A stretch of DNA of 20,714 bases from Gammaproteobacteria bacterium. Lineage in GTDB: Bacteria; Pseudomonadota; Gammaproteobacteria; PS1; Pseudothioglobaceae. This document shows, piece by piece, positions 7,430 through 14,225 of this stretch (its first letter is position 1; each line of letters opens with the position of its first letter). The DNA lies in NCBI GenBank assembly GCA_015658965.1, contig DQNX01000144.1, positions 1 to 20,714 of the forward strand, written 5' to 3'. Position numbers and translations under genes: made by a program. The notes under the pieces were generated by a model. That model saw only the letters and a program-made list of their open reading frames with translations. It had not been told where the DNA came from and searched no databases.

Positions 7430-8956
7430 TTATGCGAGCTTGTTATCGGCGACGTGATAACTTGGGTCTTCTAACACATTAACTTCAACTAGGTCTTTAG
7501 CCGTTTTTAATAATAATCGACATTCTGCACTTAGATGTTGTAAGTGCAAGGTTTTTCCGGATTGCTTGTATTTTTCTGCTAGCTTGTCAATGGCTTGAAT
7601 GGCTGAATGATCCATGACCTTTGAATTATTAAAGTCGATATAAACATCATTAGTGTCATCAGCTGGGCTAAAGATTTTCTGAAAGCTTTCTTTTGAGCCA
7701 AAGAATAATAAGCCATTAAGCATGTAAGTTGTGCTGCCGTTTTCATTAATTGACTTATCGGCATGAATCTTACTTGATGACTCCCAGGCAAAGGTAAGGG
7801 CGGACATAATAACACCGATAATCACTGCCAATGCCAGGTTGTCAGTGAGTACGGTAATAACTGCCACTGAAATGCCTGTAATAATATCGGGTAAGGGTAC
7901 TTTGCCAAACAAACGCACCGTACACCATTCAAAGGTACCAATGACCACCATAAACATCACGCCAATCAGTACCGCAATCGGAATCATTTCAATGTATTCG
8001 GATAAGAATAAGATAAACATCAGTAGCGTCATGGCGGCGACAATGCCCGATAGACGCCCGCGACCACCCGATTTGATGTTGATTAAACTCTGACCCACCA
8101 TCGCACAACCACCCATACCGCCAAACAGGCCAGTGACCGTATTGGCAACACCTTGTGCAACTGCTTCTTTGTTAGGCTTACCAACAGTTTGCGTTAGATC
8201 ATCAATTAGGTTAAGGGTTAGGAGACTTTCAATCAAACCAACCAGCGCCATCACAATGGCATATGGGAATACGATTTCAATCATCTCCCAAGTCAGGCCA
8301 CCAACATCAGGAATATGGAAGATAGGCAGGCCACCTTTAATGGAAGCGATATCGCCAACCGTTCGGGTATCCAGCCCCATCCAAATTACCGAAACACTGC
8401 CCACAACAATAGCCACCAAGGTAGAGGGAATGGTTTTGCTGAATCGAGGTAAAAAATGAATAATTACCATCGTAGCTGCAATAATAACCAGCATGACCAT
8501 TAGCGGTGAGCCGGTAATCCAATCATCACCGACTTTAAATTGTTTGATTTGTGAAATAAAAATAACCATGGCTAAGCCATTAACAAACCCTAAGAAAACT
8601 GGATGTGGTACTAGACGAATAAATTTACCCATTTTAAATACGCCGAAAGTAATTTGTATCAAGCCCGTCATAATGACAGCTGCAAATAAATACTCCACGC
8701 CATGCTGAGCAACAAGCGTACCAATCACCACAGCGATAGCACCGGTCGCACCAGAGATCATGCCTGGGCGTCCACCAATAATAGAGGTAACGATGCCAAT
8801 GGTAAAAGCGGCATATAAACCAACCAATGGACCAACGCCTGCTAATAGTGCAAAAGCCACTGCTTCAGGCACTAATGCAAGTGCAACCGTCATTCCCGAC
8901 AATATGTCATTTTTAGCATTGTTAGGAGCGTATTTGTTAATCAGTGTAAATAACAT
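7430..8956 (-). CDS. SulP (SLC26) family inorganic anion transporter with STAS domain
   Basis: A 508-aa inner-membrane protein. It has the SulP N-terminal signature (DILSGMTVALALVPEAVAFALLAGVGPLVGLYAAF) and many hydrophobic segments through about residue 395. The conserved QGVANTVTGLFGGMGGCAMVGQSLINIKSGGRGRLSG stretch is also present. A cytosolic STAS domain occupies the last 100 or so residues (DVYIDFNNSKVMDHSAIQAID). Members carry sulfate, bicarbonate or other anions; this sequence alone does not tell which. By recall the GGMGGCAM...GGRGRLSG type is widespread in proteobacteria and cyanobacteria and includes BicA-like bicarbonate carriers. In a sulfur-oxidising autotroph either sulfate or bicarbonate would fit. 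AAGGA lies 6 nt before the ATG. It follows aroC by 25 nt on the same strand, probably co-transcribed. Confidence 0.92.
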   Translation of the reverse strand: MLFTLINKYAPNNAKNDILSGMTVALALVPEAVAFALLAGVGPLVGLYAAFTIGIVTSIIGGRPGMISGATGAIAVVIGTLVAQHGVEYLFAAVIMTGLIQITFGVFKMGKFIRLVPHPVFLGFVNGLAMVIFISQIKQFKVGDDWITGSPLMVMLVIIAATMVIIHFLPRFSKTIPSTLVAIVVGSVSVIWMGLDTRTVGDIASIKGGLPIFHIPDVGGLTWEMIEIVFPYAIVMALVGLIESLLTLNLIDDLTQTVGKPNKEAVAQGVANTVTGLFGGMGGCAMVGQSLINIKSGGRGRLSGIVAAMTLLMFILFLSEYIEMIPIAVLIGVMFMVVIGTFEWCTVRLFGKVPLPDIITGISVAVITVLTDNLALAVIIGVIMSALTFAWESSSKIHADKSINENGSTTYMLNGLLFFGSKESFQKIFSPADDTNDVYIDFNNSKVMDHSAIQAIDKLAEKYKQSGKTLHLQHLSAECRLLLKTAKDLVEVNVLEDPSYHVADNKLA

Positions 8957-8981
8957 GGATTTTCCTTATTTTCTAGTGATG

Positions 8982-10079
8982 TTATGCCTTAGCTGGCACA
9001 ACAGGTGTAGAGGATTTAACCCCTGCATTTTGCGCTCTGTGACGCATGAGATGATCCATGATTGTCATTGCCAACATGGCTTCGGCAATTGGAGTGGCAC
9101 GAATACCCACGCATGGATCATGACGACCTTTGGTAATGACTTCAATCGGATTGCCTTGTTTATCAATACTTTGAATCGGCAAGCGTAAGCTGGAAGTTGG
9201 TTTGAGCGCCATAGACACCAATAAATCTTGCCCTGAGGTAATACCACCCAGTGTGCCACCGGCATTGTTTGAGGTGAAGCCTTGCGGGGTAATCGAGTCA
9301 CGATGTTCAGAGCCTTTTTGCGTAATTGAATCAAATCCTGCACCAATTTCAACACCCTTAACGGCGTTGATGCTCATAATACCGTGAGCGATGTCTGCTT
9401 CAATGCGATCAAAAATTGGCTCACCCAACCCTACGGGCATATTGGTGGCAACGACATTAACCCGTGCACCAATAGAATCGCCAGATTTTCTCAAAGCATC
9501 CATGTAATCTTCTAATTCTTTAACCTTATTGGCGTCAGGGCAAAAGAATGGGTTGTTATGTACTTCGTTCCAATCAAAATTATCAAAGGTAATGGGGCCA
9601 AGTTGTGATAAATAGCCTCTGATTTCAATGCCTAGATTTTCTTTTAAATATTTTTTGGCAATACCACCGCAAGCAACGCGCATGGCCGTTTCACGTGCAG
9701 AAGAGCGTCCACCACCGCGATAATCTCTAAAGCCATATTTTTGATCATACGTGTAATCCGCATGACCCGGGCGAAACGTATTGGCAATATTGCCGTAGTC
9801 TTTAGAACGTTGATCGGTATTTTGAATAATCAGCGCAATCGGCATGCCGGTGGTTTTGCCTTCAAACGTACCGGATAAAATTTTGACTAAGTCTTCTTCT
9901 CGGCGCTGTGTGGTGTGGCGAGAAGTGCCAGGCTTTCTTAAATCAAGATCCCCTTGAAGATCGGCTTCACATAAGTCCATGCCAGGCGGGCAACCATCAA
10001 CAATGCCCACCAATGCCTCACCATGAGATTCACCTGCGGTGGTGACTGTAAATAATTTTCCGAAAGAATTGCCAGACAT
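8982..10079 (-). CDS. aroC: Chorismate synthase
   Basis: AroC makes chorismate from 5-enolpyruvylshikimate-3-phosphate (last shikimate-pathway step, reduced FMN required). The 365-aa product matches E. coli AroC (361 aa) along its length. Landmarks are GESHG (16-20) with the active-site His19, [18 protein letters not shown] (103-108), [11 protein letters not shown] (121-131), [20 protein letters not shown] and [21 protein letters not shown]. The cytosolic enzyme acts as a tetramer in the family. The start is ATG at 10079 ([14 protein letters not shown]), matching family N-termini; the upstream AGG is weakly placed. A small membrane-protein gene lies 50 nt upstream on the same strand and the SulP gene 25 nt downstream. 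aroE is elsewhere in the window in the rne operon. Confidence 0.97.
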   Translation of the reverse strand: MSGNSFGKLFTVTTAGESHGEALVGIVDGCPPGMDLCEADLQGDLDLRKPGTSRHTTQRREEDLVKILSGTFEGKTTGMPIALIIQNTDQRSKDYGNIANTFRPGHADYTYDQKYGFRDYRGGGRSSARETAMRVACGGIAKKYLKENLGIEIRGYLSQLGPITFDNFDWNEVHNNPFFCPDANKVKELEDYMDALRKSGDSIGARVNVVATNMPVGLGEPIFDRIEADIAHGIMSINAVKGVEIGAGFDSITQKGSEHRDSITPQGFTSNNAGGTLGGITSGQDLLVSMALKPTSSLRLPIQSIDKQGNPIEVITKGRHDPCVGIRATPIAEAMLAMTIMDHLMRHRAQNAGVKSSTPVVPAKA

Positions 10080-10129
10080 ATTGCTAACCTAAGTATTTAG
10101 TATGCCGTCGATTATACCTTGCTAGGTGG

Positions 10130-10384
10130 TTATTTCACCAGTTTGTTGTACAGCCATGCAAACACAAAAGCACCAATGGCTGCATCAAAAAACCCCCAAA
10201 TCATCCCGGTTAGTACGCCGACAAAAGTCAGTGAATAGCCTAGATAAATACTTGACATAAAATCAACTATATTATGCAAGTAAGTTGTAGATGTTAATGC
10301 AATGATTGACATAACGAGAATGCCTAACGACCACAAAATACCAAACGTAAGTGCGAATGCTTTTTGATCTAATTTTTGACTCAT
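10130..10384 (-). CDS. Small two-helix membrane protein of the 'bacteriophage holin'-named family
   Basis: The protein is 84 aa starting MSQKLDQKAFALTFG. Two hydrophobic segments (about residues 11-33 and 50-76) enclose a polar loop; the second contains GVLTGMIWGFFDAAIGAFVFAWLYNKL. This pattern (KAFALT-GI-WG at the start, IWGFFD-G-FAWLYN at the end) is common in non-phage chromosomes, where databases often call it 'bacteriophage holin'. There is no lysis module here, so a holin function is not supported; the role is unknown. I chose ATG 10384 because AAGGGG sits just upstream; the longer GTG form at 10408 would place that ribosome binding site inside the gene. It leads the aroC-SulP run on the minus strand. 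Confidence 0.75.
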   Translation of the reverse strand: MSQKLDQKAFALTFGILWSLGILVMSIIALTSTTYLHNIVDFMSSIYLGYSLTFVGVLTGMIWGFFDAAIGAFVFAWLYNKLVK

Positions 10385-10413
10385 ATTTCCCCTTGATTTG
10401 ATTAACACTTATC

Positions 10414-10432
10414 TTTATTGTACGACAATAAA
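10414..10432. promoter_or_regulatory. 19-bp palindrome, candidate FadR/GntR-type operator
   Basis: TTTATTGT (10414-10421), ACG, ACAATAAA (10425-10432) form a perfect inverted repeat with 8-bp arms. The core TTGTACGACAA fits the TNGTNNNACNA pattern of FadR-subfamily GntR regulators. It lies in the gap between the divergent small membrane-protein gene (start 10384) and the aldo/keto reductase (start 10489). It could therefore control either or both. No such regulator gene is in the window. Confidence 0.4.
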
Positions 10433-10488
10433 ACTGAAAAATATTGATAACCTGTTAATATATCATTTTTTAGTGATTGGTAGATATC

Positions 10489-11532
10489 GTGAGCATTCAA
10501 TATAACCCACTGGGAAGTAGTGATTTAAAGGTATCTAATATTTGTTTGGGCACGATGACGTTTGGCCAGCAAAATAACCAGCAAGAAGCGCATCAGCAAC
10601 TTGATTATGCCCTAGCTCAAGGCATTAATTTTATTGATACTGCTGAAATGTACCCCGTTCCGCCACGTGAAAATACCGCTTATTCCACTGAAATAATTGT
10701 TGGGAGTTGGATTAAAAACCAAGTGCGTGATCAAATTATTTTAGCCACCAAAGCTGCGGGCAGTGCCAGGGGTATGCCCTGGGTAAGAGGCGGTGAGCAC
10801 ACGTTTAATCGCACCAATTTACGCAACGCTTTGGAGGGTTCGCTTAAACGCCTAAAAACAGATTATATTGATTTATACCAACTGCATTGGCCAGAGCGCA
10901 ACACACCGATGTTTGGTCAGTATTTATTCAATCCCGAGCAAGAGCGAGAATACACCGCATTTACTGAGACCTTAGAGGCTTTGTCTGAACTAATTAAAGA
11001 AGGAAAAATTAGAAGCATCGGCTTATCAAACGAATGGCCTTGGGGTTTAATGCAGTTTTTAAACGCATCAGAACAAAAAAGTTTGCCGCGCGTGGTGAGC
11101 ATGCAAAATGCCTATAATCTGATTAATCGAACCTATGATTCATCCCTTAGAGAAATGGGCTACCGTGAAAACGTACCACTGTTGGCGTATTCGCCCTTAG
11201 CATTTGGACACTTAACAGCTAAATACATTAACGATCCAAAAGCCCAAGGCCGCGTTAATATTTTTGATGGATTTGCCCAACGCTATGAAAAACCCAGCGT
11301 CAACCCTGCTGTGCGAGCTTATGCTGATTTGGCTACTGAACTACAAATATCCCCAGCAACCTTAGCGCTGGCATTTACTTATTCCCGCTGGTTTTGCGCC
11401 AGCACGATTATTGGCGCCACCAATATGAACCAACTCAAAGAAAATATTGATGCGATTAATTTTGAGTGGACGGATGAAATTGAGCAAGCCATTGAAGCCA
11501 TTCATTTAAAGTTTTTTAATCCTGCACCTTGA
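10489..11532 (+). CDS. Tas-like aldo/keto reductase
   Basis: A 347-aa NADPH-dependent oxidoreductase of the AKR superfamily, (beta/alpha)8 barrel, cytosolic. It is collinear by eye with E. coli Tas (346 aa): LGTMTFGQQN, QLDYALAQGINFIDTAEMYPVPPR, SLKRLKTDYIDLYQLHWPER, GLSNEWPWGLMQFL, LAYSPLAFGHLTAKY and the C-terminal STIIGATNMNQLKENI cofactor region. With GTG 10489 as codon 1, the catalytic tetrad is Asp50, Tyr55, Lys88 and His133. The physiological substrate is unknown. A TTG at 10477 would add four residues (MVDI); GTG 10489 gives MSIQYNPLGSS, closer to the family start. Neither has a strong ribosome binding site. It stands alone, with the palindrome upstream and no clear terminator downstream. 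Confidence 0.9.
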   Translation: MSIQYNPLGSSDLKVSNICLGTMTFGQQNNQQEAHQQLDYALAQGINFIDTAEMYPVPPRENTAYSTEIIVGSWIKNQVRDQIILATKAAGSARGMPWVRGGEHTFNRTNLRNALEGSLKRLKTDYIDLYQLHWPERNTPMFGQYLFNPEQEREYTAFTETLEALSELIKEGKIRSIGLSNEWPWGLMQFLNASEQKSLPRVVSMQNAYNLINRTYDSSLREMGYRENVPLLAYSPLAFGHLTAKYINDPKAQGRVNIFDGFAQRYEKPSVNPAVRAYADLATELQISPATLALAFTYSRWFCASTIIGATNMNQLKENIDAINFEWTDEIEQAIEAIHLKFFNPAP

Positions 11533-11761
11533 TAAGGAATATTTTTTTATTGACCTGACTTTAAAAAAACATCCATTGTTAAAATTTCCAAAATTTTTGG
11601 TTGTCAGTTTGGATTGCAACTGTTTTTAAGGTGTTATTTGGGTAAAAAGGCTGTTTTTTAGAGTTTTGACGTCATTTAGCTAGATTTTTAACTATTTGAA
11701 CGGGTTTTTTGTCAGGTTTTCGGTGTATTCGTACTATTTCCGAAATTATTTTGTTAATTTT
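11533..11761. other. Non-coding AT-rich gap of 229 bp
   Basis: This lies between the 3' end of the reductase gene and the 3' end of tRNA-Arg. Runs of T on the plus strand are frequent. There is a short near-palindrome CCAAAATTTTTGG, but no hairpin with a GC stem plus T run that I would call a terminator for either flank. I see no ORF, integrase remnant or duplicated tRNA end here. Confidence 0.6.
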
Positions 11762-11838
11762 TGGTGCCCTCGAGAAGATTCGAACCTCTGACCTGCCGCT
11801 TAGGAGGCGGCTGCTCTATCCAGCTGAGCTACGAAGGC
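11762..11838 (-). tRNA. tRNA-Arg (CCT)
   Basis: Read on the minus strand, acceptor GCCTTCG pairs with CGAGGGC (one T-G wobble), followed by discriminator A and an encoded CCA (11764-11762). The anticodon stem GCCGC/GCGGC encloses CTCCTAA, giving anticodon CCT at 11804-11802 for AGG codons. The T stem AGAGG/CTTCT encloses TTCGAAT. The gene is 77 nt including CCA. Confidence 0.96.
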
Positions 11839-11847
11839 AAGGTGGGT

Positions 11848-11876
11848 ATTATCAACGCTGAGCGCTAAATATTCAA
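11848..11876 (-). promoter_or_regulatory. Sigma70 promoter of tRNA-Arg, overlapping the end of the upstream gene
   Basis: On the minus strand TTGAAT (11876-11871) and GATAAT (11853-11848) are exactly 17 nt apart, and transcription would start a few bases before the tRNA 5' end at 11838. The -35 hexamer covers the TGA stop codon (11875-11873) of the DsbA-family gene on the same strand. Confidence 0.6.
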
Positions 11877-12487
11877 GTAATGATTTGCGCCAGAATGAAA
11901 TCTGCGTTATTGTAATCAATATTAATGGGTTTTAAGGCCGAGTCTGTTTTTAATACTAACGATGGAAAACTGCTAACACCCAATGATTGCATAAGGGCAA
12001 TACCCTCTAACAGCTGTTGTTGGGTTGATTCAGCGTTTAGCGCTTGGGTAAATTGTGCCACATCTAAATCAAGCGTCTTGGCCAATGAAATTAAGGTTGA
12101 ATCTTCTGAAGGATTTTTGGCGGCTAAGTAATAAGCCTGCTGAATCAGTTTGATCATGCTTTTTTCTAAATTTGGGTTTTGATTTTTGACCGCAATAACA
12201 GCTCGACAAGCGGGGTAAGTTGATCGCATCGGTGTGCAGTTTTCCCAAAAATAATAATTAAATTGAGTGCCGGGAATGGCTTGCTGAATTTTTTGCCAGT
12301 TTTTTTGAATGTATTGACGCATCTCAAAAGTCATAATTTCGCTACTATCAGGTGCCAGACCACCGAGTATGTATTCAACATTTATCGTACTCGGCAATGA
12401 ATCACTAACTTTTTCCCAAGTTTTATTAAAGCCCCAACACCAAGAACACATTGGGTCGTGGATGTAATACAAAATAGCAGAATTCAT
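11873..12487 (-). CDS. DsbA-family thiol-disulfide oxidoreductase-like protein
   Basis: The predicted product is 204 aa, starting MNSAILYYIHDPMCSWCWGF. A thioredoxin-fold redox motif C14-S-W-C17 comes right after the first beta strand. It is followed by a helical insertion (about 60-150) and VSSFPSLVL, where the Pro after Phe is in the cis-Pro position of DsbA-like proteins. There is no signal peptide, so it is probably cytosolic, unlike true DsbA. It resembles the FrnE/HCCA-isomerase-like branch, whose members handle disulfides or act as glutathione-dependent isomerases; I cannot decide between them. Two longer starts (ATG 12502, TTG 12505) add MRFCT; ATG 12487 gives the family-like N-terminus. 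It is divergent from the glycine-zipper gene across 66 bp. tRNA-Arg lies just downstream on the same strand. Confidence 0.87.
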   Translation of the reverse strand: MNSAILYYIHDPMCSWCWGFNKTWEKVSDSLPSTINVEYILGGLAPDSSEIMTFEMRQYIQKNWQKIQQAIPGTQFNYYFWENCTPMRSTYPACRAVIAVKNQNPNLEKSMIKLIQQAYYLAAKNPSEDSTLISLAKTLDLDVAQFTQALNAESTQQQLLEGIALMQSLGVSSFPSLVLKTDSALKPINIDYNNADFILAQIIT

Positions 12488-12525
12488 GGTACAAAATCTC
12501 ATCAAAAGCGTAGAATGTATATTAC

Positions 12526-12531
12526 TATAAT
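12526..12531 (+). promoter_or_regulatory. Candidate -10 element for the glycine-zipper/sel1/pyrF run
   Basis: TATAAT lies 22 nt before the GTG at 12554 in a very AT-rich divergent gap. No convincing -35 box is found at 16-18 nt, so the call is weak. Confidence 0.35.
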
Positions 12532-12553
12532 TTAAATATAAAAGAGCTGCTCT

Positions 12554-13057
12554 GTGAATTTAAAAACATTAATTTTTTTGCCAGTGTTGTTAAGCTCTAA
12601 CTGGGTATTTTCCGGGAGCTATACCGATACAGCAACCGTGGTTTCGGTTGATAAAGTGTATCGTGAGCATACAATACGCGAGCCTTATCAAGACTGTTAC
12701 ATTAAAGAGTTTTACCAGGGTGATAGCGATGGATCAGCCACCAATGAAATCGTGGGTGGCTTATTTGGTGGTTTGATTGGCAATCAATTTGGCAGTGGCA
12801 GTGGCAAAGACGCAATGACTATTGCAGGTGCACTATTGGGCGCATCACTCGCACATGATGACGAACTGGCACAAGCCAAAACTGGTAGGGTGGTTAGTCG
12901 AGAAATTTGTGAAACCAAATATAGGGTTAGTGCCAAAAAACGTTTGAGTCATTATCAGGTTGAGTATGAATATGATGGAAGGGCTTTTACTTACACAACG
13001 CAAAGAAAGCCTTACTCAGATACGATCGAAATTAAAGTAGACGTTTCACCTAAGTAA
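12554..13057 (+). CDS. Exported glycine-zipper (17 kDa surface antigen-like) protein
   Basis: A 167-aa protein with a signal peptide (MNLKTLIFLPVLLSSNWVFS; cleavage near Ser20/Gly21). A glycine-zipper segment lies at about 65-100: EIVGGLFGGLIGNQFG, then IAGALLGASLA. This is the membrane-inserting pattern of the Rickettsia 17 kDa antigen family. No lipobox is seen, so it is probably not a lipoprotein. Two cysteines (Cys48, Cys119) flank the zipper and could form a disulfide in the periplasm (inference). The C-terminal third is a beta-rich polar domain (YQVEYEYDGRAFTYTT). The location is envelope or outer membrane; the molecular role is unknown. The start is GTG at 12554, after a weak AAGAG. 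A small Sel1 gene follows after 7 nt and then pyrF, suggesting one transcript. Confidence 0.85.
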   Translation: MNLKTLIFLPVLLSSNWVFSGSYTDTATVVSVDKVYREHTIREPYQDCYIKEFYQGDSDGSATNEIVGGLFGGLIGNQFGSGSGKDAMTIAGALLGASLAHDDELAQAKTGRVVSREICETKYRVSAKKRLSHYQVEYEYDGRAFTYTTQRKPYSDTIEIKVDVSPK

Positions 13058-13064
13058 TTTTTTA

Positions 13065-13355
13065 ATGAAACAAGCGCCAAGCCCACAAGCAGTCATTGCG
13101 CTTGCCGATAAAGGTGATGCACAAGCTCAGTACGAGCTGGGGTTGATGTATGAGTTAGGTATGGGTGTTAATAAGGATCTTGATCAGGCTTTTGCTTGGT
13201 ATCAAAAATCTGCCAATCAGGATTATGCAAAAGCACAGTATAATTTAGGCATTTTTTATGCACTGGCCAAGTCGGTAGATAAAGATATCGAGCAATCAAA
13301 ACATTGGATTAGAAAAGCTAATGAAAATGGCTATTCTGGCGGTAGTATTTTTTAA
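13065..13355 (+). CDS. Small Sel1-like repeat protein (cytosolic)
   Basis: A 96-aa protein made almost wholly of two Sel1-type helical repeats. The first (about 14-48) is GDAQAQYELGLMYELGMGVNKDLDQAFAWYQKSA. The second (about 50-84) is DYAKAQYNLGIFYALAKSVDKDIEQSKHWIRKA. Each has the family signature A-x2-LG-x2-Y-x-x-G-x-G-V. Sel1 repeats form alpha-alpha superhelices that bind proteins. With no signal peptide, it should stay in the cytosol, unlike its larger relative at 14226. It starts 8 nt after the glycine-zipper stop and ends 13 nt before pyrF, so it is probably in that operon. The ATG has no evident ribosome binding site, which hints at coupled translation. No specific partner can be named. 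Confidence 0.85.
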   Translation: MKQAPSPQAVIALADKGDAQAQYELGLMYELGMGVNKDLDQAFAWYQKSANQDYAKAQYNLGIFYALAKSVDKDIEQSKHWIRKANENGYSGGSIF

Positions 13356-13368
13356 ATAAGGATTAAGC

Positions 13369-14064
13369 ATGAAAGACATTAAACTTGAAGATAGATTGAT
13401 TTTTGCATTAGACGTGCCTGAAGTTGCGCAAGCCAAAGACTTGGTTAATCAGCTAGATGAAAGTGTTAATTTTTACAAGATTGGCATGGAGCTGTTAATG
13501 ACAGGCCAGTATTTTGACCTAATGGATTGGCTCATTGCTAAAGATAAAAAAGTCTTTGTTGATCTTAAATTTTTTGATGTGCCTGAAACGGTCGGTCGAA
13601 CCATTAAGCGCCTTAGCCAAACAGGTGCAACGTTTGCCACCATTCATGGCAACCAAGGCTTGATGGAAAAAGCGGCTGAAAATAAAGGCGATCTTAAAAT
13701 TCTTGCAGTCACTGCGCTCACCAGTTTGGATCGCGGTGATTTGGATGATTTAGGTTTTAAGTGTGACGTGCAAGAATTGGTTATTTCTCGTGCCAAGCGC
13801 GCTTTTGAAGCGGGCTGTGATGGGGTGGTTTCTTCAGGACTTGAAGTACCATTTTTACGTGAATTTGTCGATAACAAGCTGATTGCAGTGACCCCAGGCA
13901 TTCGCCCGGTGGCGAATGATGATGATCAAAAACGTGTGGTTGACGTGGCAACAGCGTTTAAATCAGGCTCGGATTATATTGTAGTTGGTCGTCCGATTAA
14001 AAATGCGGATGATCCCTACATTGCAGCCAACAACATTCAAGAAATTATCAAAACTTGTTTCTAG
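13369..14064 (+). CDS. pyrF: Orotidine 5'-phosphate decarboxylase
   Basis: PyrF performs the last step of de novo UMP synthesis (OMP to UMP plus CO2); the enzyme is a cytosolic TIM-barrel dimer. At 231 aa it has the usual bacterial length. Active-site residues are visible: Asp15 (FALDVP), Lys37 (FYKIGMEL), and the catalytic charge network D65-x-K67-x2-D70 in VFVDLKFFDVPETV. The C-terminal phosphate-binding segment VTPGIRP and IVVGRPI is intact. AAGGA sits 6 nt before the ATG, the best ribosome binding site in this operon. tRNA-Val follows 43 nt after the stop. Confidence 0.96.
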   Translation: MKDIKLEDRLIFALDVPEVAQAKDLVNQLDESVNFYKIGMELLMTGQYFDLMDWLIAKDKKVFVDLKFFDVPETVGRTIKRLSQTGATFATIHGNQGLMEKAAENKGDLKILAVTALTSLDRGDLDDLGFKCDVQELVISRAKRAFEAGCDGVVSSGLEVPFLREFVDNKLIAVTPGIRPVANDDDQKRVVDVATAFKSGSDYIVVGRPIKNADDPYIAANNIQEIIKTCF

Positions 14065-14085
14065 TATTTCTACCTCCTTGCGGGG

Positions 14086-14091
14086 TATAAT
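14086..14091 (+). promoter_or_regulatory. -10 element of tRNA-Val
   Basis: TATAAT is followed by a CCCTCG discriminator, 16 nt before the tRNA 5' end at 14108. No clear -35 box is present at 16-18 nt. Read-through from pyrF is also possible. Confidence 0.45.
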
Positions 14092-14107
14092 CCCTCGTTC
14101 AAATAAC

Positions 14108-14184
14108 AGTCGCGTAACTCAGTTGGTTAGAGTGCCAGCATGACATGCTGGAAGTCGTCAGTTCAAATCTGACCGTGACTACCA
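14108..14184 (+). tRNA. tRNA-Val (GAC)
   Basis: Acceptor AGTCGCG pairs with CGTGACT (one G-T wobble), then discriminator A14181 and encoded CCA (14182-14184). The anticodon stem CCAGC/GCTGG encloses ATGACAT, with anticodon GAC at 14142-14144 (codons GUU/GUC). The T arm GTCAG-TTCAAAT-CTGAC is perfect. The gene is 77 nt. Acceptor A1-T72 is unusual compared with the common G1-C72. Confidence 0.95.
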
Positions 14185-14225
14185 AAATCCTCAATTCTTC
14201 CAATTTCTCGTATACAATTTACGCC

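Noticed and set aside
8760..9188. 142-aa plus-strand ORF
   Set aside because: It is antisense to SulP and aroC, straddling their junction; the composition is a mirror of the real genes, with no ribosome binding site or recognisable domain.
10130..10384. Phage remnant on the strength of a holin-like protein
   Set aside because: There are no endolysin, integrase, structural genes or att-like duplications nearby; the family is common outside phages.
10385..10408. GTG start adding eight residues to the small membrane protein
   Set aside because: It would place the strong AAGGGG ribosome binding site inside the coding sequence; ATG 10384 uses it at proper spacing.
11533..11761. Integration scar next to tRNA-Arg
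   Set aside because: No copy of the tRNA 3' end, no integrase fragment and no composition break that I can see.
14145..14225. Upstream extension of the Sel1 reading frame by 27 codons
   Set aside because: It starts inside the tRNA-Val anticodon arm and would translate the tRNA 3' half. ATG 14226 opens directly onto a clean signal peptide.
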